Positions 1-8,352 of a stretch of DNA of 46,922 nt are shown here, in pieces. Each line of letters starts with the position of its first letter. Position 1 is the first letter of the stretch. The notes under the pieces are model-generated. The model did not search any database, was not told the origin of the DNA, and was given only the letters and a program-made list of their open reading frames with translations. Made by a program: the position numbers and the translations under genes. The DNA is taken from NCBI GenBank assembly GCA_964472875.1, contig CAYYMD010000022.1, positions 1-46,922 on the forward strand, in the 5' to 3' direction. The stretch comes from CAYYMD01 sp964472875 (lineage in GTDB: Bacteria; Planctomycetota; Phycisphaerae; SM23-33).

Positions 1-122
1 CCAGCTCGCCAGATGGCACAAAATAAAACTTACACATAATATTTGACACTATCCCATACCTTCGTCTGGTTGTAATATGTCGCCAAAGGTGCTAAGATAG
101 AAAAATGAGGAGAATCAAAGAC

Positions 123-2162
123 ATGAAAAAATTTACATTTTGTTTCTTCAACATGTTTGTTTCAGCAATACTTTGCCAGGCGGCGATGGCCGGCTGTAGC
201 AACCCTTCTCCAACCAAAGGTCTGATAGAAGTGCCCCACCATCAGGTTCGTCTGCACGACGGTTTCTGGGCGCGGCGACAGGATACGCATCACGAGGTAA
301 CTGTCGGCCATGCCCTTGACCATCTCAAGGCGGACGGACATATCACCAATTTTGATAAAGCGGCCGGCACGTTCGACGGCCCGCTTAAAGGCCATCATGC
401 ATTTGATTCCGACCTCCACAAGGCGCTGGAGGGCGCGCTTTATTGTCTGGAGCATTATGACGACAATCAATTGCAAAAGCGCGTCGACAGCATTATCGAT
501 CGCATCCTGGCCGCACAGCAGGAGGATGGTTTTCTCATCTCCTGCTATATTGTCAAAAACACCGATAAGCGCTGGGAGAACTTGCGACTTGAGCACCAGC
601 TCTATAACGCCGGACACTTTTTCGAGATGGCGGTCGAACACCACCGGCTGACCGGCGATGACAAGGTTCTAAATGCGGCGCGGCGATTTGCCGACCACAT
701 CGACGGTATTTTCGGACCCGGCCAGCGATACGACGTGGGAGGTCACGAAGAGGTGGAGTTGGCACTGATAAAACTCTACCGCGCTACGGGGGAGCGTCGC
801 TATCTTGAACTGTCGAGGTTTTTTCTCGACGAGCGCGGCCACGCCCATGGCATGGAGCGAAAACCCTTCGATCCCTCGACACAGCCGGATGAAATTCCAA
901 GTTTTGATAATCTTCCCAAAAACGAGCGCAGGCGGGCCAGGCGCCGCTTTCGCAACAGTATCCGCAACGGACGTATGCAGGATCATAAACCCGTAGTCCG
1001 GCAGCACGAGGCCGTTGGCCATGCCGTGCGGGCCGGATATTTGTACTCGGCCATGACCGATATCGCCCGATTCATGGATGCGCCAAAATACAGGCAGGCG
1101 GTTAAGCGACTTTGGCGCGACGTGGTTTTTCGCAAAATGTATATCACGGCGGGCATAGGCACCGCACAGTATCACGATGAAGGTTTTGGAGACCCCTATC
1201 TTCTGCCCAACAAAACGTATTGTGAATCCTGCGCGAACATCGCCAACGTCCTGTGGCAGCACAGGATGAACCTGCTTGAAGGCAACGCCAAATATGTCGA
1301 TGTGATGGAGTTAGGTCTCTATAACAGCGCGATTTCGGGCATTTCCCTTTCGGGCGACTCGTTCTTCTACCAGAACCCCCTAAAGAGCAATGGCGCAAGA
1401 AGGCGCACCTGGATTGGGCTGGCGTGTTGTCCGACAAACCTGACCAGGTTCATCCCGCAGGTGGGCGGGTTTGCCTACGCTCGCAAACAGGATAACATTT
1501 ACGTTAATCTGTACATGGCCGGAGATGCTAATATCGAACTTGACGGCGGAACGAAGGTCAAACTGCGGCAAGCCACCAGGTATCCCTGGGACGGCCATGT
1601 AAAATTGACCGTCGAACCGGAACAAGAAAGCGATTTTACACTTTGCCTACGTATTCCCGGTTGGGCGCGTGGCCGCCCTGTCCCGGGCGATTTATATCGA
1701 TTCGCTGACACACAGGTTCCACCAGTAACTCTTAAGATCAACGGCCGGGCGATTGACGCAACACTGCAAGACGATGGATACGTGCACATAAAACGAACGT
1801 GGCAAGCCGGTGGCGATACCCTTGATCTCAATATGCCGATGCCGGTCCATCGTGTCTACGCAAACGAAAAAGTCGAAGCCGACCGAGGCAAAGTTGCATT
1901 GATGCGGGGCCCGGTTGTCTATTGCATCGAGGGCTGCGATCACCCCGAGTCGAATATCGCAAAACTGACCCTGCCGAAAAACAGCAAACTGCAAGCCGAA
2001 CACCGCCCAGATCTGCTTGGCGGAGTTACAGTACTACACGCCCCTGCAAAGGCCGAAGGAGGAAAAAAGGTCACGCTGACGGCCGTGCCATATTACTCCT
2101 GGTGCAACCGCAAAAAATGCCCCATGACGGTCTGGATCAATGAAAAGACCGATAACAATTAG
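123..2162 (+). CDS. Secreted GH127-family glycoside hydrolase (beta-L-arabinofuranosidase-like), copy 1
   Basis: This 679-residue protein belongs to the DUF1680/GH127 family, whose characterised members release terminal beta-L-arabinofuranose. The family's zinc-cysteine site is visible: a Glu-x-Cys pair (Glu368, Cys370) followed by a double cysteine in a CCPTN motif (Cys435, Cys436), the second being the expected nucleophile. The N-terminus is a signal peptide ending near AMAGC, so it may be a lipoprotein (Cys25) or be cleaved by signal peptidase I. An ATG at 105 is in frame, but AGGAG at 108-112 sits 10 nt before the ATG at 123, which favours the later start. Compared with the paralogue downstream it carries an extra Arg-rich stretch at about residues 250-285. 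It is the first gene of a run of four secreted hydrolases. The family is secure; the exact sugar is not, because GH127 relatives act on several furanosides and acidic sugars. Confidence 0.9.
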   Translation: MKKFTFCFFNMFVSAILCQAAMAGCSNPSPTKGLIEVPHHQVRLHDGFWARRQDTHHEVTVGHALDHLKADGHITNFDKAAGTFDGPLKGHHAFDSDLHKALEGALYCLEHYDDNQLQKRVDSIIDRILAAQQEDGFLISCYIVKNTDKRWENLRLEHQLYNAGHFFEMAVEHHRLTGDDKVLNAARRFADHIDGIFGPGQRYDVGGHEEVELALIKLYRATGERRYLELSRFFLDERGHAHGMERKPFDPSTQPDEIPSFDNLPKNERRRARRRFRNSIRNGRMQDHKPVVRQHEAVGHAVRAGYLYSAMTDIARFMDAPKYRQAVKRLWRDVVFRKMYITAGIGTAQYHDEGFGDPYLLPNKTYCESCANIANVLWQHRMNLLEGNAKYVDVMELGLYNSAISGISLSGDSFFYQNPLKSNGARRRTWIGLACCPTNLTRFIPQVGGFAYARKQDNIYVNLYMAGDANIELDGGTKVKLRQATRYPWDGHVKLTVEPEQESDFTLCLRIPGWARGRPVPGDLYRFADTQVPPVTLKINGRAIDATLQDDGYVHIKRTWQAGGDTLDLNMPMPVHRVYANEKVEADRGKVALMRGPVVYCIEGCDHPESNIAKLTLPKNSKLQAEHRPDLLGGVTVLHAPAKAEGGKKVTLTAVPYYSWCNRKKCPMTVWINEKTDNN

Positions 2163-2236
2163 GTTCTCCGGGGTTTAAAGTGTGCCGAACCCGCGAAATT
2201 GATAAGACTGTTCATAAATCAGGATGGTATCATACT

Positions 2237-5200
2237 ATGAAAAGAAACAAACGAATTATTGTTATCCTGGCTGCGACTGTATTTTCACTGTTGCTTGCAG
2301 ATATATCTGCTGCCGCAGATAAGTCGCTTAAAAACAAATCCTCGAAACCACCCGCTGAAAAGCCGGAAGAAGACAATCCTTACGCTGAAGTCGGAGACTT
2401 TGCCGCAGGCGATGTAGCCAATCCGAGAGCCGAGGAGTTCAATACGACCAAAGACGACGAGAAGGCAAAAAAAATAGACCCGCGCAAACTGGAGCGCAAT
2501 CGCATCGAACGGCGATTTGCGGTCCCGGACCTTCTGGATCCCAGACCTGTTTACGACTGGGAAAACCATCATGTCATCCATCGCAACACGGAACCGTCCC
2601 ACGCCACACAGATGGTGTATCCTTCCGTCGAATCGGCGCTGAAAGCAACGCAATCATCGCTATCCGCCCCCATGCGAGAGGCCTCACCATATTGCCTTTC
2701 TCTGAATGGGAAATGGAAATTCCACTGGGTCGAACGTCCGGCGGACCGACCGCGCGATTTCTACAAGCAGGACTTCGACGATTCCGACTGGGTCGATGCC
2801 CCGGTTCCGAATAACATGGAATTGCTCGGCTACGGCATCCCATATTATACCAACGGCGGTTCGACCTTCCGTCGCTGCATAAAGTCCAAGCGTAAAATTA
2901 CTCCGCCCTTGATACCTTATACATATAATCCGGTCGGCTCACATCGGCGATGGTTCACGGTACCCGAAGATTGGGACGGACGGGCAATATTCGTGCACTT
3001 CGACGGCGTCAAGGCGGGATTCTACGTGTGGGTCAACGGGCATATGGTGGGATACAACCAGGGCAGCATGACGCCGGGCGAGTTCGATATTACAAAATTT
3101 GTCAAACCGGGAAAGAAGAATCTCATTGCAGTAGAGGTTTTTCGCTGGACCGACGGGAGCTGGTTCGAGGCCCCGGACATGTGGCGCATGAGCGGAATAT
3201 ACCGCGACGTTTATCTCTTCTCGACACCCAAAGTGCATCTTCGCGACCAGTTCATACGTTGCGACCTCGATAAAGATTACCGCGATGCGGACCTGCGGGT
3301 AACAGCCCGGCTTCGCAACTACGGCTCCCGGCCGGCGACCGGCTGTCGTATCGAGATGCGGCTGTTCGATGAAGAAGCAAAACTCGTACAGGGGCCGGTG
3401 GTGGCCAGACCCATTCGACCTTTGCCGCCTGGACACGATGTAAATGTAGAAATGGGTATGCAGGTCGAAAATCCAACGAAGTGGTCGGCTGAAAATCCCT
3501 ACCTATACCGCGTCATGTTCACGCTTGTTGACGAAAACGGCAAAACCCTTGAAAGCGTTCCCTGCCGTTTCGGATTCCGTGAAATCGAAAGCCGCAACCG
3601 CCAGATATTGGTCAACGGCAAGCCGATTCTAATCAAGGGGGTCAATCGTCACGAGCATCATCCCGATTTTGGCCGTGGAGTTCCTTTCGAAACCATGATT
3701 CGCGATGTCAAATTGATGAAACAATTTAACATCAATACCGTCCGGACTTCTCATTATCCCAACGATCCGAAGTTTTACGACCTGTGCGACGAAGTGGGTC
3801 TCTATGTGTGGGACGAAGCAAATATGGAAACCACTGACCGTCGCAGCAGAAACTGGCCCCAGTGGCGACATGCATTTATTGACCGTATAGAACGAATGAT
3901 AGAACGCGACAAAAATCATCCTTCCGTCATAATTTGGTCAATCGGCAACGAATCGCATCTTGGCTCAAACCAGCGAGCAATGGCTGACTGGGCGAGGGAG
4001 CATGATCCGACCAGGTTGCTGGCATATCGTTACGCCGGACCGGGCATAAGCGATCTTTTCCTGCCGGCCTACCCCCCCGTCAAGTGGCTCAAAGAACGGG
4101 CCGACCAGACGGGCAGAAATACGCGTCCGATCATACTCGAAGAGTACGCGCATTGCATGGGCAACGCCTTGGGTAACTTGAAGGAATACTGGGACGTAAT
4201 AGAGGCCGCTCCGCATCTCGGAGGCGGTTGCATATGGGATTGGGTTGACCAGGGCCTTCGCCATAGCAAGGAAAAGGGCTGGAAAAACACCCACGCATGG
4301 GCCGGCCATGCAAAGGAAGGTCCCAAGGGGGTCGCTCCGCTGGCCGACGGAGAATATTGGGCCTATGGCGGATGCTTCGGTGACGAGCCGAACGCCAAAA
4401 ATTTCTGCATCAACGGAATCATTACTCCTGAGCGCCGTATTACCCCTAAATTGCGTGAAGTCGGAAAGGTCCACCAGTTTGTTGATTTTAAGCCCGTCGA
4501 TCTCAACGCAGGAAAGGTCGCGATACGTAACAAATACCACTTCACCAATCTGCGCGAGTTTGACCTCGCCTGGACGATAAATGCCGTCAACGAAGACAAT
4601 TCCAGCGTGATCTCGCATGGTGTGACAAGGGCAGACATTGAGCCGGGTGCGATAAAGACCGTCGTTCTCGATTGGGACGGAACAGCACTGCGAAAGGCCA
4701 AAGGAGATCTTTACCTTCGTCTCGCCTTCAGACTACGACAAGACAGGTCCTGGGCCAAGCGCGGCCACGAAATTGCCTGGAAGCAGTTCACATTACGAAC
4801 AGGAACAATTCAGGGTTTACACACTGTTGCAGATGGACCATTGAATCTGGAATCCGACAACCGGAGAGCTACCATCTCAGGCGAGGACTTCGCCCTTTCC
4901 TTCGACAGACGCAACGGTATGATCGAACATCTTTCTTACGGCAACCAGACTATCCTCGAAGGTCCATCTGAAAAGCACGCCGGACCGATAGCCATGATCT
5001 TCCGTGCCCCCGTCGACAACGAGCGGCAGACACAGCCCAGGCGCAGGAAGCCCGGAGAAAGCGACTGGCGCATGGCTGGATTGGATAATATGACACACGA
5101 ACTGGTAAGCTTTAATGTACGGGAAAATATTAAAAATAGCGATAAGGACCGAAATTCCTACCGCGTCGATGTGGTAACCCGTTACACAGGACACGACGAC

Positions 5201-5788
5201 AAAGGAAAGCCCACCGGATCGGGCTGCAAACACACCGCTGTCTACACGATTTGGCCGGAGGGGCGGATAAAGGTCGCAAACCGAATTGAGCCGTTCGGTT
5301 GTGAAAAAATACCATTCTTTGGCCGAGTCGGAGTGGATTTGTTCGTTGCGCCCGAATTCGACCGGTTTCGGTGGTACGGCCGAGGCCCGCATGAGAATTA
5401 TGTAGATCGCAAATTAAGTGCTGATATAGGCATATATGAAAGCACAGTAACTGAACAGTTTGAGCCCTATGCGCGGCCGCAGGCCTGCGGAAACAAAGAA
5501 GATGTTCGTCGTCTCTGGCTGCTCGACGAAAACGGCCGCGGATTCAAGGTTACTGCCGCCGAAACGCTTTCCGTAACTGCGATTCACTACACCACCGCAC
5601 AGCTCGATGAGGCATGGCGACTGGACGAATTGGAGCCACTGAAAGAGGTTGTGCTGTCATTAGACTACGCGCAAAACGGCTTAGGCAATGGGAGTTGCGG
5701 GAAGGCGATAACACTGGAAAAATATCAACTCAAACCCAAAGATTGCTATGAGTTCGCCTTTACTGTTCAACATATTACAAAAGAGTAA
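2237..5788 (+). CDS. Secreted GH2 beta-galactosidase (LacZ-type)
   Basis: An 1183-residue GH2 enzyme expected to hydrolyse terminal beta-galactosides. The acid/base glutamate lies in the IGNESH motif (Glu572) and the nucleophile in the EEYAHCMGN motif (Glu636), matching the LacZ pattern. Domain order: signal peptide (about 1-27), charged Lys/Glu/Asp-rich linker to about residue 100, sugar-binding jelly-roll domain, immunoglobulin-like domain, TIM barrel, second Ig-like domain and a C-terminal Bgal_small_N domain with the YGRGPHENY motif. A GTG at 2180 is open in frame, but the ATG at 2237 begins a clean signal peptide and follows AGGATGG at 2221-2227. Export distinguishes it from cytoplasmic LacZ and fits a role in extracellular or periplasmic polysaccharide breakdown. 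It starts 74 nt after the first GH127 gene and is probably co-transcribed. Other GH2 activities cannot be excluded, but the small-chain domain favours beta-galactosidase. Confidence 0.93.
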   Translation: MKRNKRIIVILAATVFSLLLADISAAADKSLKNKSSKPPAEKPEEDNPYAEVGDFAAGDVANPRAEEFNTTKDDEKAKKIDPRKLERNRIERRFAVPDLLDPRPVYDWENHHVIHRNTEPSHATQMVYPSVESALKATQSSLSAPMREASPYCLSLNGKWKFHWVERPADRPRDFYKQDFDDSDWVDAPVPNNMELLGYGIPYYTNGGSTFRRCIKSKRKITPPLIPYTYNPVGSHRRWFTVPEDWDGRAIFVHFDGVKAGFYVWVNGHMVGYNQGSMTPGEFDITKFVKPGKKNLIAVEVFRWTDGSWFEAPDMWRMSGIYRDVYLFSTPKVHLRDQFIRCDLDKDYRDADLRVTARLRNYGSRPATGCRIEMRLFDEEAKLVQGPVVARPIRPLPPGHDVNVEMGMQVENPTKWSAENPYLYRVMFTLVDENGKTLESVPCRFGFREIESRNRQILVNGKPILIKGVNRHEHHPDFGRGVPFETMIRDVKLMKQFNINTVRTSHYPNDPKFYDLCDEVGLYVWDEANMETTDRRSRNWPQWRHAFIDRIERMIERDKNHPSVIIWSIGNESHLGSNQRAMADWAREHDPTRLLAYRYAGPGISDLFLPAYPPVKWLKERADQTGRNTRPIILEEYAHCMGNALGNLKEYWDVIEAAPHLGGGCIWDWVDQGLRHSKEKGWKNTHAWAGHAKEGPKGVAPLADGEYWAYGGCFGDEPNAKNFCINGIITPERRITPKLREVGKVHQFVDFKPVDLNAGKVAIRNKYHFTNLREFDLAWTINAVNEDNSSVISHGVTRADIEPGAIKTVVLDWDGTALRKAKGDLYLRLAFRLRQDRSWAKRGHEIAWKQFTLRTGTIQGLHTVADGPLNLESDNRRATISGEDFALSFDRRNGMIEHLSYGNQTILEGPSEKHAGPIAMIFRAPVDNERQTQPRRRKPGESDWRMAGLDNMTHELVSFNVRENIKNSDKDRNSYRVDVVTRYTGHDDKGKPTGSGCKHTAVYTIWPEGRIKVANRIEPFGCEKIPFFGRVGVDLFVAPEFDRFRWYGRGPHENYVDRKLSADIGIYESTVTEQFEPYARPQACGNKEDVRRLWLLDENGRGFKVTAAETLSVTAIHYTTAQLDEAWRLDELEPLKEVVLSLDYAQNGLGNGSCGKAITLEKYQLKPKDCYEFAFTVQHITKE

Positions 5789-5890
5789 AAATGCGTACAA
5801 TGCCCATAAAATGCATTCCCAAAGACATACTCCGGCACGGCAAGCCGATTTACGGGCTAAATGAACCACCTGATTGGAGTTAAGTCGTAT

Positions 5891-8320
5891 ATGAATACTT
5901 ATTCTGAACCTAATAAAAGAAGCAAGGCGATAAAAAGATTTATTTTAGCAATATCGATTTTGCTGTTTGTTTGGACGCTGAAAACGACGTCAGCAGCCAG
6001 CAAACCCAATCCGGTCGAGACCGTAGATGCCGTACCTTTCTACAATGTTAACGTAGGTGATGGCTTCTGGGGCGATATTCTCACCACTCATCGCGATACG
6101 ACAATCCGGCATTGCTTCGACCAGTGCGAAAAGACCGGGCGCATCCAAAATTTCGCTGTCGCAGCCGGACTTAAAAAAGGCAAGCATCAGGGCGCTCAAT
6201 ACAATGACTCCGACGTATATAAAATTGTCCAGGGGACTATATACAATCTGAAGTGCCATCCGAATACTAAGTTGGAAAGTTATTTGAACGGCGTATTGGC
6301 AAAAATCCTCCTGGCCCAGGAAGACAACGGCTATCTTTTCACTCTTTTCACCATTAAGAATCCTGACCAGAGATTTAAACATATATCCCCCGGACCCAAG
6401 CATGAACTCTATTGCATGGGACACTTCATCGAGGCGGCCGTCGCCCACTATCGCATGACCGGCCAGGAAGCAATGCTGGCCGCGGCGGAGAAGCTCGCCG
6501 CGCACGTCGATTCGGTGTTCGGCGACGACCAACTCAACATGGTTCCGCACCATGAGGAAATCGAACTGGCGCTGGTGAAACTTTATCGCGTCACCAGAAA
6601 CCGTAAATACCTCGATTTGGCGCAGTACTTCATCGACAATCGCGGCCATCACGAAAACCGCCCCACTGTGGGTTTGTACGGCCAGGATCACCTGCCGGTG
6701 CGTCAGCAAAGCGAGATCGTCGGTCACGCCGTGCGGGCGATGTACAACTGTATTGGCATGGTCGCTCTTTATGAGGAAACAAATGACGACGAACTTTTGG
6801 ACGCCGCTAATCGCCTCTGGGAGTCCGCAACCTGGCGCAAACTATACATAACCGGTGGAATCGGGTCTATTGGCCGAGGGGAGTCTTTCGGAAACGCCTA
6901 TCAGTTGCCCAACGAAACCGCATACGCCGAAACCTGTGCGGGCATAGGATTAGTATTCTTCGCACATGATATGTGGCGGATTAGCCCGCGGGCGGAGTAT
7001 ATGGATGTTCTTGAGCGGGCTCTCTATAACGAGGTTCTTGGAGGCGTTTCTATAAATGGCGACGAATTCTTTTACAACAATAAATTGCTCTCCAGAGGCA
7101 AAGGGTGGGGTTCTGTTCGGCAGAAATGGTACCGTTGTGCGTGCTGCCCTTCCAATATTGCCCGCTTTATCCCAAAAGTGCCGGGCTACATATATGGCCG
7201 CCGCGCACGCAATTTGTTCGTTAACCTGTTTATCCCGGGAACATCCAAAATCGAAACCGGCTTCGGAAAGATTAAACTCTCTCAAGAAACCAATTATCCC
7301 TGGGAAGGTTCTGTTAAGATAACCGTCGAGCCGGCCAAGTCTGCCGAATTCACCCTAAATGTTCGCATCCCGGGCTGGGCGAGAAACGTGCGCACACCCG
7401 GCAATCTCTACCGCTATGCAGACCAGACGAAGAAACCGCAAGTGAACCTGCGGGTAAATGGTGAGAACCTTGATTTGAAGCCGATTATGAAGGACGGCTA
7501 CGCCTCCATCAAACGGACGTGGTCTGCGGGCGACGTGGTTGAACTGAATCTTCCAATGCCGGTACGCAGGGTTCTGGCAAATGAGAAAGTCGTCGCCGAT
7601 GAAGGTTGTGTCGCTCTTCATCGCGGGCCAATCGTCTATTGCGCAGAATGGCCGGAAAACGGAGACGACTTGTTCGGCATTGTACTCGATGACGACGTTG
7701 TCATGAAAGCGGAACATCGAAAAGACCTTCTCAACGGCGTAACTGTCCTTACCGGCACGCTTAAAAGTGGCAGAGAATTCACGGCCGTTCCCTTTTACGC
7801 CCGGGCGAACCGCGGACAGGGGCCCTGGAATGTCTGGATAGCCCGCACGCAAGCGGCCGCCAATCGACTGACTACAAAGCCGTTTCCGCATGACTGGCAG
7901 GCATGGGGCGACTTGAAGGCCTCTCACGTATACCCGCCGTCCATATTGAAAGCGCTCCAGGACAAAAAAGTGCCCAAAAGCAGCGGCGAGGCCGACATGC
8001 CGTACTTCACCTGGCTGAATCACGTTGGCACCAGTGAATGGGTGCAGAAAAAATTCGCTGAACCGACCTCAGTGTCTTCGGTGGCCGTATACTGGTTCGA
8101 AAAAGACGGGGAATTGCCCTGTCGTCCGCCAAAGTCGTGGCGAGTGCTTTACAAAAAAGATGATCAGTGGAAAAAAGTTGAAAACAAAACACCCTACGGA
8201 GTGAAGGGCGACACTTTCAACAAAGTGAACTTTAAAAAAGTAAAAACCACTGCAATTCGCGTGGAGGCCAATCTTCGCGAAAGCGCCTCTGCGGGCATCC
8301 TGGAACTCCGCATAGACTGA
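5891..8320 (+). CDS. Secreted GH127-family glycoside hydrolase with extra C-terminal domain, copy 2
   Basis: An 809-residue paralogue of the first GH127 gene. The catalytic zinc-thiolate set is present: Glu347-x-Cys349 and CCPSN with Cys418 and Cys419, spaced like the characterised family. After the GH127 module, residues from about 650 to the end form a separate domain with aromatic-rich strands (motifs such as YFTWLNH, VAVYWFEKDGE and PKSWRVLYK). This resembles a discoidin/F5-8-type carbohydrate-binding fold and would tether the enzyme to its substrate. An ATG at 5861 is also open, but GGAG at 5876-5879 and a signal peptide with an SAAS-type cleavage region support the start at 5891. It lies 102 nt after the GH2 gene. 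Two divergent GH127 copies in one cluster suggest two different furanosidic linkages or positions rather than redundancy; that is inference. Confidence 0.9.
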   Translation: MNTYSEPNKRSKAIKRFILAISILLFVWTLKTTSAASKPNPVETVDAVPFYNVNVGDGFWGDILTTHRDTTIRHCFDQCEKTGRIQNFAVAAGLKKGKHQGAQYNDSDVYKIVQGTIYNLKCHPNTKLESYLNGVLAKILLAQEDNGYLFTLFTIKNPDQRFKHISPGPKHELYCMGHFIEAAVAHYRMTGQEAMLAAAEKLAAHVDSVFGDDQLNMVPHHEEIELALVKLYRVTRNRKYLDLAQYFIDNRGHHENRPTVGLYGQDHLPVRQQSEIVGHAVRAMYNCIGMVALYEETNDDELLDAANRLWESATWRKLYITGGIGSIGRGESFGNAYQLPNETAYAETCAGIGLVFFAHDMWRISPRAEYMDVLERALYNEVLGGVSINGDEFFYNNKLLSRGKGWGSVRQKWYRCACCPSNIARFIPKVPGYIYGRRARNLFVNLFIPGTSKIETGFGKIKLSQETNYPWEGSVKITVEPAKSAEFTLNVRIPGWARNVRTPGNLYRYADQTKKPQVNLRVNGENLDLKPIMKDGYASIKRTWSAGDVVELNLPMPVRRVLANEKVVADEGCVALHRGPIVYCAEWPENGDDLFGIVLDDDVVMKAEHRKDLLNGVTVLTGTLKSGREFTAVPFYARANRGQGPWNVWIARTQAAANRLTTKPFPHDWQAWGDLKASHVYPPSILKALQDKKVPKSSGEADMPYFTWLNHVGTSEWVQKKFAEPTSVSSVAVYWFEKDGELPCRPPKSWRVLYKKDDQWKKVENKTPYGVKGDTFNKVNFKKVKTTAIRVEANLRESASAGILELRID

Positions 8321-8352
8321 CATATGCAGCGCAACCTGGAAGGCCATTTAAA

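Noticed and set aside
43..76. Promoter before the first GH127 gene (TTGACA at 43-48, TGTAAT at 71-76)
   Set aside because: The spacing of 22 nt is too long for a normal sigma70 promoter, and the window edge hides the rest.
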